From: Pedobacter ureilyticus
GTDB taxonomy: Bacteria > Bacteroidota > Bacteroidia > Sphingobacteriales > Sphingobacteriaceae
Assembly (NCBI RefSeq): GCF_005925345.1
Contig: NZ_SSHJ01000008.1
Coordinates: 124,001 to 188,000 of the forward strand
DNA: 64,000 nucleotides
Direction of reading: 5' to 3'
The notes under the pieces were generated by a model, which searched no databases, was not told where the DNA came from, and worked only from the letters and a program-made list of their open reading frames with translations. Position numbers and translations under genes: made by a program. Shown in pieces: positions 33,949 to 41,373 of the stretch. How positions within the stretch are numbered: position 1 is the first letter of the stretch; each line of letters opens with the position of its first letter.

Positions 33949-34012
33949 TGTCATTCTGAGCACAGCGAAGAATCTGTTTGACTAATAGATTCCTCTTATC
34001 GTTGGAATGACA
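33949..34012. repeat. palindromic dispersed repeat between thrA and thrB
   Basis: 64-bp element with inverted ends tgtcatt(c)/(g)aatgaca and inner gaagaatct/agattcctc. Lies within the operon, so it would form a hairpin in the thr mRNA. Confidence 0.8.
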
Positions 34013-34039
34013 GAAAGCTTTAAATTAAAAGAAAACAAA

Positions 34040-35038
34040 ATGTTAAACAATATAAATAACGAAACATTAGCTAAGCAACCTGAAAAGAAAGCCCCCTTTG
34101 GGGCTGTGGGGGCTGAGATAAAAGTTTTCGCCCCAGCAACTGTAGCCAACGTAGTATGCGGATTTGATGTACTAGGCTTTGCCGTAAACGCTCCCGGCGA
34201 TGAGGTGGTAATGCGTTTAGTGGGAGAACCTGGTGTGCGCCTATTAAAAATCACTGGCGACGAAGGGAAACTTCCGCTAAATAGCGATAAAAATACCGTT
34301 AGCGCATCGGTAAAACATTATCTATCACACATTGGCAGAGAAGATGTTGGTGTGGAAATAGAACTGCATAAAAAAATGCCTATTGGTAGTGGATTGGGTT
34401 CTAGCTCGGCAAGTACTGTAGCAGGCTTGTACGCTATTAACCAATTGATGGGAAATTTGCTAACAGCTAAAGAACTGGTTCCGTTTGCCATGAAAGGCGA
34501 AGAAATTGCCTGCGGTTATGGGCATGCAGATAATGTAGCGCCCGCAATTATGGGCGGTTTTGTGTTAGTGCGCAGTTACGAGCCTTTGGATGTAATTTCC
34601 CTTCCCGTTCCTGATGGCATGTTTGCCGCCATTGTATACCCAGAGGTAGATGTGCCAACCAAAGATGCTCGCCAAATGATCCGTGCTAAGGTGGCTTTAA
34701 AAGATGCCGTTACCCAATGGGGAAATGTGGCTGGTTTGGTAAGCGGATTGTTTTTAAATGATATGGATTTGGTTGGCCGCAGCATGAAAGATGTTTTAGT
34801 AGAGCCTACTCGTTCTATTCTTATCCCAGATTTTGAGATATTACGCAAACTAGCGATGGAGAACGGTGCTGTAGGTTTCGGGATTTCTGGCTCTGGCCCT
34901 TCGGTTTTTGCCTTAACCAAAGATGAAGAAAGTGCGAAGAAAATCACCAAAGCCCAACAAATGCACTTGCATCAAATTAATATTAAAAGTCAAGCTTACG
35001 TTTCTGAAGTAAATACTGAAGGACCGAGAACGTTATAA
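34040..35038 (+). CDS. thrB: homoserine kinase
   Basis: 332 residues from the ATG at 34040; an earlier start at 34007 would lie in the palindromic repeat. The GHMP-kinase core begins with KVFAPATVANVVCGFDVLGFAV (about 30-50); the ATP loop is PIGSGLGSSSAS; a C-terminal GFGISGSGPSVFAL matches the third GHMP motif. It phosphorylates homoserine. The first about 28 residues exceed the usual start and are partly encoded by a G/C-block repeat (34091-34113). The stop codon lies in a heptamer array. Confidence 0.95.
   Translation: MLNNINNETLAKQPEKKAPFGAVGAEIKVFAPATVANVVCGFDVLGFAVNAPGDEVVMRLVGEPGVRLLKITGDEGKLPLNSDKNTVSASVKHYLSHIGREDVGVEIELHKKMPIGSGLGSSSASTVAGLYAINQLMGNLLTAKELVPFAMKGEEIACGYGHADNVAPAIMGGFVLVRSYEPLDVISLPVPDGMFAAIVYPEVDVPTKDARQMIRAKVALKDAVTQWGNVAGLVSGLFLNDMDLVGRSMKDVLVEPTRSILIPDFEILRKLAMENGAVGFGISGSGPSVFALTKDEESAKKITKAQQMHLHQINIKSQAYVSEVNTEGPRTL
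34091..34113 (+). repeat. G/C-block repeat inside the thrB N-terminus
   Basis: gcccccttt/ggggctgt/gggggc pattern, same type as the intergenic repeat at 23674-23696; encodes part of KKAPFGAVGAE. Confidence 0.75.
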
Positions 35039-35109
35039 GTTATACGTATTACGTTATACGTTTTGTATGTCGGCTGTTGATGACGTAAAACTTATAACGT
35101 AAAACTTAA
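35032..35109. repeat. facing heptamer arrays between thrB and thrC
   Basis: Left array 35032-35059: GTTATAA, GTTATAC, GTATTAC, GTTATAC. Right array 35082-35109: GACGTAA, AACTTAT, AACGTAA, AACTTAA. A 16-base piece of the left matches the reverse complement of the right with one mismatch. The 22-nt spacer would form the loop. The first unit contains the thrB stop codon. Confidence 0.9.
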
Positions 35110-35119
35110 TACTCGCAAA

Positions 35120-36433
35120 ATGAAATTCTACTCAACCAACAATAAAGATTTACGTGTTTCCTTTAAAGAAGCCGTGTTTAACAGCATGCCTTTAGACAAA
35201 GGTTTGTACATGCCCGAGTCAATTCCTCAATTACCTGCTTCATTTATCGATAACATTGAGCAATATTCCCTAACGGAAATAGCTTACGAAGTAGCATCAG
35301 CTTTGCTGAAAGACGAAATACCAGCCGAGGATTTGAAGGCTTTGGTAGAAGAAGCGGCTAATTTCGAAGCACCTGCCGTTCCTTTAGATGAGAATACTTT
35401 TGTGTTAGAGCTTTTCCATGGGCCATCATTAGCTTTTAAAGATTTTGGCGCCCGCTTCATGAGCCGCGTAATGGGGTATTACCTTAAAGATGGCGAGCAA
35501 TTGTTAGATGTTTTGGTAGCCACATCTGGCGATACTGGCGGTGCTGTAGCTTTAGGTTTTTTGGGCGTAGCCAATACCCGGGTAACCATTCTTTATCCAA
35601 AGGGAAAAGTGAGCCCAATACAAGAACAACAATTAACCACTTTAGGGCAAAATATTAGAGCAATTGAAATTGACGGTACTTTTGACGACTGTCAAGCTTT
35701 AGTTAAACAAGCTTTCGCTGATGAAGAACTGAACCAAAAATTCCGCTTGACTTCTGCAAATTCTATCAATATTTCTCGCTTAATTCCGCAAACTTTCTAC
35801 TATTTCAACGCCTTTGCGCAATTGAAAAGAAAAGGTTTTAAAGAGGTAGTTTTCTCTGTACCAAGTGGCAACTTCGGCAACATTGGCGCTGGTTTATTAG
35901 CCTTCAAAATGGGGTTACCTGTAAAGCAGTTTATAGCCGCTACCAATGTAAACGATACCGTTCCTCGCTTTTTAGAAACGGGTGTTTACGAAACCAAACC
36001 ATCAGTACAAACCTATGCTAACGCAATGGATGTTGGTGCACCGAGCAACTGGGTCCGTATCATGGATTTGTTTAATCAAGATACCGTAGCTTTGAAAAAA
36101 GTTGTGACTTCGTCTCGTTTTACGGATGAAGAAACTTTCGCTGGTATCAAAGCAATTGATAAAGATTTCGATTACATCGCTTGTCCGCATACGGCAATAG
36201 CCTATTTAGCGGTAGAAAAATACCGTAATGAAACTGGCTACGATGGTGCCGCAGTATTCTTATCTACTGCCCACGCTTGCAAATTCCCAGATATTTTCCC
36301 AGCCGAGTTAGCGGCCAAAATTGAAATCCCCGCTTCGGTAAAAGAACTGGAAGGCAGGGCAAAACAAGCTGATGAATTAGGCGTAGCATTCGAAGATTTT
36401 AAAAACTGGTTAATCCATAAAGAAGCTGTATAA
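35120..36433 (+). CDS. thrC: threonine synthase
   Basis: 437 residues, PLP enzyme of fold type II. The PLP lysine lies in SLAFKDFGARFM (about 112), and the phosphate/PLP loops in VATSGDTGGAVALGFLG and FSVPSGNFGNIGAG. It converts O-phosphohomoserine to threonine, the last step of the pathway started by thrA. Final gene of the operon; a long terminator hairpin follows at 36527. Confidence 0.96.
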   Translation: MKFYSTNNKDLRVSFKEAVFNSMPLDKGLYMPESIPQLPASFIDNIEQYSLTEIAYEVASALLKDEIPAEDLKALVEEAANFEAPAVPLDENTFVLELFHGPSLAFKDFGARFMSRVMGYYLKDGEQLLDVLVATSGDTGGAVALGFLGVANTRVTILYPKGKVSPIQEQQLTTLGQNIRAIEIDGTFDDCQALVKQAFADEELNQKFRLTSANSINISRLIPQTFYYFNAFAQLKRKGFKEVVFSVPSGNFGNIGAGLLAFKMGLPVKQFIAATNVNDTVPRFLETGVYETKPSVQTYANAMDVGAPSNWVRIMDLFNQDTVALKKVVTSSRFTDEETFAGIKAIDKDFDYIACPHTAIAYLAVEKYRNETGYDGAAVFLSTAHACKFPDIFPAELAAKIEIPASVKELEGRAKQADELGVAFEDFKNWLIHKEAV

Positions 36434-36474
36434 TTGAAGGGCATAATTTTTAAGAGAATTAAATTTGGCGTTAT

Positions 36475-36499
36475 CGTCATTCCCGCGAAGGCGGGAATC
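36475..36499. repeat. short REP-type hairpin (cgtcattcccgc gaag gcgggaat)
   Basis: Perfect 8-bp G/C-rich stem with a GAAG tetraloop, preceded by cgtc, so the left end equals that of the larger dispersed elements. Confidence 0.8.
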
Positions 36500-36526
36500 G
36501 TAAAGCGCTTTAAATTAAAATGATCA

Positions 36527-36585
36527 ATTAACGGCCAGGTGTTGATATCAAGTAATTATATCAACATCTGGCCGTTTAATTTTAA
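36527..36585 (+). terminator. terminator of the thr operon
   Basis: Stem of about 20 bp (centred on cggccag/ctggccg) with one G-T pair and a 9-nt loop, followed by TTTAATTTT. Confidence 0.85.
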
Positions 36586-36603
36586 AGCCCTAGCCTATTT
36601 ACC

Positions 36604-36611
36604 TATATTTG
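36604..36611 (+). promoter_or_regulatory. TAnnTTTG box 7 bases before the LutB-like gene
   Basis: TATATTTG; at -33 only TTT is seen. A start 7 bases downstream would be next to the ATG, so the mRNA may have no leader. Confidence 0.35.
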
Positions 36612-36618
36612 GAAACTT

Positions 36619-38007
36619 ATGAGCACTGCGGAAGAATTTTTAATAAAAGCCGATGAAAAGGCTTTCGACACCTCTCACCGTGATACCATCAATTACAATA
36701 TTGGGAAGTATAATACGGCGGTTGAACGTGGCTTGTCGAAATTTGAAAATCTAGAAGCTTCCAAACGTAAAGCGCACGTTATTAAATGGCGTGTAATGGA
36801 AAACCTTGACAAGCTTTTGCCAGAATTTGAATCTAATTTCCAGAAGCGAGGCGGCAAGGTAATTTGGGCAAATGATGCTGCCGAGGCTCAAAAAGAAATC
36901 TTGCAGATCATTCAACGTGCGGGTGGCAAAAGCGTCATCAAGTCTAAATCGATGACTACCGAAGAAATTCATTTAAACGATTTTCTAGAGAAGAACAATA
37001 TCGAATCTTTAGAGAGTGATCTGGGCGAATATATTGTGCAATTGTTGGGGCAAGCGCCTTATCATATTGTAACACCTGCTATGCACTTGAGCAAGGAAGA
37101 TATCGCCAAACTATTCAACGAAAAATTCGGTACGCCAATAGATGCCACTCCCGAGCAGCTTACCCAAAAAGCTCGCGAACTATTGCGTGATAAATATCTG
37201 ACCGCAGATATTGGCATTACTGGCGGCAACTTTTTAATTGCCGATAGCGGAAGTATTGCATTGACAGAAAATGAGGGCAATGCCAGATTGACCACTACGT
37301 TTCCGAAAATCCATATTGCTATTGTTGGTATTGAAAAGCTAGTTCCGTCTATGGCCGACTTAGATTTGTTTTGGCCCTTATTGTCTAGCCATGGCACCGG
37401 ACAAAATTTAACGGTTTACAACACCATTTTAAGTGGCCCACGCCAAGCCCATGAAACCGATGGTCCAGAAGAAATGTACGTGATTTTGCTAGATAACGGA
37501 CGCACGAACTTATTAGCACAAAAAGACCAACGTCAAGCCTTATACTGCATTCGCTGTGGCGCTTGTTTAAACGCCTGCCCAGTATATAAAAACATTGGAG
37601 GCCACACTTATAACACCACTTACAGCGGGCCAATTGGTTCTATCATTACGCCTCATTTTAAGGGGATGAAAGATTTTAAACATTTGAGCTATGCCTCTAG
37701 CTTATGCGGAAAATGTTCTGAAGTTTGCCCGGTTAAAATCGATATTCACAAAATGTTGTTGCTTAACCGTAGAGATGCGGCTGCAGCTAATGAAAATACT
37801 GCCAAAGAAAACATGGGCTGGAATCTTTGGAAAAAAGGGATGAAAAAACGCTCATTGATGGATTTCTTCGGTGGAAAAATGAAAAACTTCTTCCTTAAAA
37901 CTTTCTTTAAAAAAGGCTGGGGCAAATACCGTGAAATGCCAGAAGTGGCAGAGAAATCTTTCGCAAAACGTTGGGAAGAACATCAGAAGAAGAAAGAGAT
38001 AGAATAA
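36619..38007 (+). CDS. lutB: LutB/LldF-type iron-sulfur protein
   Basis: 462 residues. N-terminal LUD domain (about 60-300; ending ITGGNFLIADSGSIALTENEGNA and THE VGIEKLVPSMADL-type core), then two 4Fe-4S motifs: CIRCGACLNACPVY (about 313-326) and SLCGKCSEVCPV (about 365-376). In lactate-using bacteria LutB works with LutA and LutC as an L-lactate dehydrogenase. No lutA or lutC adjoins it here, so partners must be elsewhere or the role differs. The C-terminal 90 residues are basic and Trp/Phe-rich. Monocistronic. Confidence 0.88.
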   Translation: MSTAEEFLIKADEKAFDTSHRDTINYNIGKYNTAVERGLSKFENLEASKRKAHVIKWRVMENLDKLLPEFESNFQKRGGKVIWANDAAEAQKEILQIIQRAGGKSVIKSKSMTTEEIHLNDFLEKNNIESLESDLGEYIVQLLGQAPYHIVTPAMHLSKEDIAKLFNEKFGTPIDATPEQLTQKARELLRDKYLTADIGITGGNFLIADSGSIALTENEGNARLTTTFPKIHIAIVGIEKLVPSMADLDLFWPLLSSHGTGQNLTVYNTILSGPRQAHETDGPEEMYVILLDNGRTNLLAQKDQRQALYCIRCGACLNACPVYKNIGGHTYNTTYSGPIGSIITPHFKGMKDFKHLSYASSLCGKCSEVCPVKIDIHKMLLLNRRDAAAANENTAKENMGWNLWKKGMKKRSLMDFFGGKMKNFFLKTFFKKGWGKYREMPEVAEKSFAKRWEEHQKKKEIE

Positions 38008-38010
38008 ACA

Positions 38011-38145
38011 GGGATTAGGTGTTAGGGATCAGGTGTCAGGCTGAGTGGCAAAACTGTAGCGAGCAGCTATTTGTTTAGCTAAACGAACCTTAAACAGATC
38101 TAAAGGTTCAAAATAAAACTGTCTCCTGATTTCTGACGACTGATT
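38011..38145. repeat. facing heptamer arrays downstream of the LutB-like gene
   Basis: Left array 38011-38038: GGGATTA, GGTGTTA, GGGATCA, GGTGTCA. Right array about 38119-38145 has complementary-type units (TGTCTCC, TGATTTC, TGACGAC, TGATTAG), less regular. The spacer is about 80 nt, longer than in the other pairs. Confidence 0.75.
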
Positions 38146-38185
38146 AGTTAATTACTATATTTACGGTAAACCAATATCAACCTTT

Positions 38186-40162
38186 ATGCAATTCAACCGT
38201 AAGCAAAAAAGCGATTCAGAGTTATTGGAAATCTATAAGCATTTACTTTTTCCGCGTTTGGTAGAAGAAAAAATGCTCATTTTATTACGGCAGGGCCGAA
38301 TTGGCAAGTGGTTTTCGGGCATTGGCCAAGAAGCTATTGCGGTTGGCAGTACCCTAGCCATGCAGAACGATGAATACATTTTGCCCATGCATCGCAATTT
38401 GGGTGTATTTACCACCCGAGATATTCCACTAAAAAAGCTAATGGCCCAATGGCAAGGCAAGCTTACTGGTTTTACCAAAGGACGGGATAGGTCTTTCCAT
38501 TTTGGAACTCAGGAGTATAAAATTATCGGGATGATTTCGCACCTAGGTCCGCAAATGGCCTTAGCCGATGGCATTGCATTGGCAGATTTGATTGCCGAAA
38601 AACCCAAAGCTACCTTAGTTTTTACGGGAGAAGGCGCCACCAGCGAAGGCGATTTTCATGAAGCAATTAACGTTGCTGCCGTTTGGAACTTACCGGTAAT
38701 CTTTCTGATTGAAAATAATGGCTATGGTCTCTCTACCCCTGTTAACGAACAATACAAATGCAAACATTTAGTAGACAGGGCCATTGGTTACGGCATTCAA
38801 GGAGTTCAACTAGATGGTAATAACATCTTAGAAGTTTACGATAAATTAAATGAATTAGCCGAAGATATTCGCCAAAACCCTAGGCCAGTTTTGGTAGAGT
38901 GCTTAACCTTCCGGATGCGTGGTCATGAAGAAGCTTCTGGTACTAAATATGTTCCTCAACATTTGTTTGACGAATGGGCGCAGAAAGACCCGGTGAAGAA
39001 TTTCGAAGATTATCTTTTAGACGAAAATATTTTAACCGAACAACTGATTACCGAAATTAGGAATACGTTCAAAAAACAAATTGACAGCGAAGTGGAAGCG
39101 GCCTTTGCGGAACCTGAGCCACAAGCCAATGCCAACCAAGAATTGGCAGATATGTATTATCCTTATCAAGCTAATACGGTTAACCCAAGCACGCCAAGTA
39201 GTGAAAAAAGATATTTAGATGCCATTACCGATGGTTTAAGAGTGGCAATGCAACGCCATAGCAACTTGATATTAATGGGGCAAGACATTGCAGAATACGG
39301 TGGTGCGTTCAAAATTACCGATGGCTTTGTCGCAGAATTTGGCAAAGCTAGGGTGCGTAATACGCCCATTTGCGAGTCGGCTATCGTGGGTGCCGGCTTA
39401 GGTCTTTCCATTAATGGATACAAGTCGGTGGTAGAAATGCAATTTGCTGATTTTGTTAGTGTGGGTTTCAACCAAATTGTAAATAACTTAGCCAAAACAC
39501 ACTACCGTTGGGACGAAAAAGCAGATGTGGTGGTGCGCATGCCAACAGGTGCTGGAACTGGTGCAGGCCCATTCCACTCGCAAAGTAACGAAGCCTGGTT
39601 TACCAAAACACCCGGACTAAAAATCGTTTATCCGGCTTTTCCATATGATGCAAAAGGTTTATTGCTTGCCGCCATCGAAGACCCTAATCCAGTGATCTAT
39701 TTCGAACATAAATATTTATATCGAAGCTTAACAGGTTCGGTACCTGAGGATTTCTACACCCTTGAAATCGGGAAAGCAAATGTTTTACAAAGAGGCGAAC
39801 AGCTCAGCATTATTACCTATGGCCTTGGCGTGCATTGGGCACTAGACTATCTAAAATCTAATCCAGAAATTTCTGCAACATTAATAGACTTGGTTAGTTT
39901 GCAACCTTGGGATAAAGAAGCCGTAAAAGCGGCTGTAAAAGCTACCGGAAAAGTTTTGGTACTTCATGAAGATACTTTAACTAACGGCTTTGGCGCTGAA
40001 ATTTCTGCATGGATCAGTGAAAACTGCTTTGAGTATTTAGATGCTCCAGTAATGCGTTGTGCTAGCTTAGATACCGCTATTCCAATGAACAAGGCCTTAG
40101 AAGATATTTTTTTAGCAAAAGCTAAGCTGCCAGATTTGGTAACTAAATTGTTAGCATATTGA
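38186..40162 (+). CDS. 2-oxoacid dehydrogenase E1, alpha and beta subunits fused
   Basis: 658 residues. Residues 1-320 are the alpha part with the thiamine-diphosphate motif TGEGATSEGDFHEAINVAA and IENNGYGLSTP; residues about 340-658 are the beta part with ILMGQDIAEYGGAFKITDGF, TPICESAIVGAGLGLSINGY and MPTGAGTGAGPFHSQSNEAW. Such fusions in Bacteroidota act as branched-chain 2-oxoacid (or related) dehydrogenase E1, feeding acyl groups to lipoyl-E2. E2 and E3 are not adjacent. Pyruvate or acetoin as substrate cannot be excluded. Confidence 0.92.
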   Translation: MQFNRKQKSDSELLEIYKHLLFPRLVEEKMLILLRQGRIGKWFSGIGQEAIAVGSTLAMQNDEYILPMHRNLGVFTTRDIPLKKLMAQWQGKLTGFTKGRDRSFHFGTQEYKIIGMISHLGPQMALADGIALADLIAEKPKATLVFTGEGATSEGDFHEAINVAAVWNLPVIFLIENNGYGLSTPVNEQYKCKHLVDRAIGYGIQGVQLDGNNILEVYDKLNELAEDIRQNPRPVLVECLTFRMRGHEEASGTKYVPQHLFDEWAQKDPVKNFEDYLLDENILTEQLITEIRNTFKKQIDSEVEAAFAEPEPQANANQELADMYYPYQANTVNPSTPSSEKRYLDAITDGLRVAMQRHSNLILMGQDIAEYGGAFKITDGFVAEFGKARVRNTPICESAIVGAGLGLSINGYKSVVEMQFADFVSVGFNQIVNNLAKTHYRWDEKADVVVRMPTGAGTGAGPFHSQSNEAWFTKTPGLKIVYPAFPYDAKGLLLAAIEDPNPVIYFEHKYLYRSLTGSVPEDFYTLEIGKANVLQRGEQLSIITYGLGVHWALDYLKSNPEISATLIDLVSLQPWDKEAVKAAVKATGKVLVLHEDTLTNGFGAEISAWISENCFEYLDAPVMRCASLDTAIPMNKALEDIFLAKAKLPDLVTKLLAY

Positions 40163-40195
40163 CCTAAAAGAGAATAAAAAAAATATAAGGGTAAA

Positions 40196-40302
40196 AATTA
40201 GGTCCGTAGAGCCCGCAACATCTGAAAAGAGAGAGCGTTAATCAAATGATGGGGCTTATTACGTGAGCGGCTGAGCGTTTATTTAAATGACGGACCTTAA
40301 TT
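40196..40302. other. structured intergenic region, possible small RNA
   Basis: Bounded by aggtccgt (40200-40207) and its complement acggacct (40290-40297). Inside are two near-direct repeats of about 20 nt (starting near 40233 and 40273; gagcgttaatcaaatga and gagcgtttatttaaatga) and further G/C-rich complementary words. No reading frame. Could be a small RNA, a terminator fold or the remains of a mobile piece. Confidence 0.35.
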
Positions 40303-40415
40303 GTTGGATGTAAAAATATTCATTTACAGCACATAACGAGAAAATGTGACTTTTTTTCCCATTTTGTGTATTAATGAAGTTGTATCTTTAGTTGATTTAC
40401 TACAAATACGCTTTT

Positions 40416-40712
40416 ATGAATGTTGGTAAAATCTTAAGGAAGCTAAGAAAATACAAAGGAGTTACGCAAGAGAACATAGCTAATTTTTTAAATTTGGAGA
40501 GAACCAGTTATGCCAAGTTAGAGAAGGATAAAACTATGCTAAGATTAGATACGGCCAAAATGATTGCGGTTTTCTATGGGTTTGAGCTGCACTATCTTAT
40601 TTTATGTATGGAATATGATAATTATGTTAACAACCCTACTACCATTAGGCTAATTAAAGCTCAAAAGGAAAGAGAAGCACTTTACGAGAAACAGGCAGTT
40701 TATTCTGCATGA
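40416..40712 (+). CDS. XRE-family helix-turn-helix regulator
   Basis: 98 residues from the ATG at 40416 (MNVGKILRKLRKYKG), where the domain begins; an upstream in-frame start at 40392 adds eight untypical residues. The HTH is complete: GVTQENIANFLNLERTSYAKLEKDKTML, positions about 16-43. The C-terminal half is helical and charged. It probably represses a small regulon including itself; no partner toxin adjoins it. The last 13 bases overlap the end of the convergent SprT-like gene. Confidence 0.85.
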   Translation: MNVGKILRKLRKYKGVTQENIANFLNLERTSYAKLEKDKTMLRLDTAKMIAVFYGFELHYLILCMEYDNYVNNPTTIRLIKAQKEREALYEKQAVYSA

Positions 40713-41302
40713 ACTTCTGCTAAAGGATTAAACAGATAAATCTTATTATTATCTAAACAAACGCAGCGATAACGCTTTCTAATTCGCTCGCCTTTTTGAA
40801 ATCTGCGACCATCATTTAGAGTGAAAATAGTTCCAATGGGCAGCTGCTCTACATGTATGCTATCTTCTGCTTCATCGTACTTTTTTAGGGCTCTAGCTAA
40901 GTGCAAGTCGGTACAACTAGATGCTGCAGGGTTATTCAAATAAGCAACGATACTTTGGTTAACATCTGGAGGAAACACATTTAGGTCAAAAAAAGGTTTC
41001 ATCATACGCTTAAAGTTTGTCTTCCATTCTGCACCATGAGGCTTAACTTTATTCTTATGGTCGTTCCAGGTAAGCAAATGAGCAAATTCATGTACAGTAG
41101 TTACCAAAAAAGCGTAGGGATTTAAGTTATTATTTACCGAAATTTTATGCCCATTATTTTTAAACGGGTGTCGGTAATCGCCAAGTTTAGTGCTTCTGCT
41201 TTTAGAAATCTTAAACTCACACTGGAAATAATCTATCCACTTAGCAATAATTGGAGCAGCTAACGGAGGCATATACTTTGCCAATACTTCTTTCTTATCC
41301 AA
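40700..41302 (-). CDS. SprT-like zinc metalloprotease domain protein
   Basis: 200 residues. The metal site HEFAH is at 71-75, with a further HGAEWK motif (about 89-94) holding the third ligand region, as in SprT/Spartan domains. The C-terminal part has two Cys (SSCTD, RCVCLDN) but no full zinc ribbon. Eukaryotic Spartan cleaves DNA-protein crosslinks; the bacterial role is not established. No signal peptide, so cytoplasmic. Its terminal 13 bases overlap the convergent XRE gene, and feoB lies behind a repeat on the same strand. Confidence 0.85.
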   Translation of the reverse strand: MDKKEVLAKYMPPLAAPIIAKWIDYFQCEFKISKSRSTKLGDYRHPFKNNGHKISVNNNLNPYAFLVTTVHEFAHLLTWNDHKNKVKPHGAEWKTNFKRMMKPFFDLNVFPPDVNQSIVAYLNNPAASSCTDLHLARALKKYDEAEDSIHVEQLPIGTIFTLNDGRRFQKGERIRKRYRCVCLDNNKIYLFNPLAEVHAE

Positions 41303-41373
41303 TGAATGATGACTAATTTTTGAATGATTGAATATCCTTACAGCAATTCAACAATGAAGCAATATAGCAATTT
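41303..41373. repeat. 8-nt repeat arrays between feoB and the SprT-like gene
   Basis: 41342-41373 is four 8-nt units (AGCAATTC, AACAATGA, AGCAATAT, AGCAATTT), the last reaching into the feoB stop codon. 41303-41335 carries tgaatgat-type words that read on the opposite strand as a second 8-nt array, so the pair is again face to face. Confidence 0.75.
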
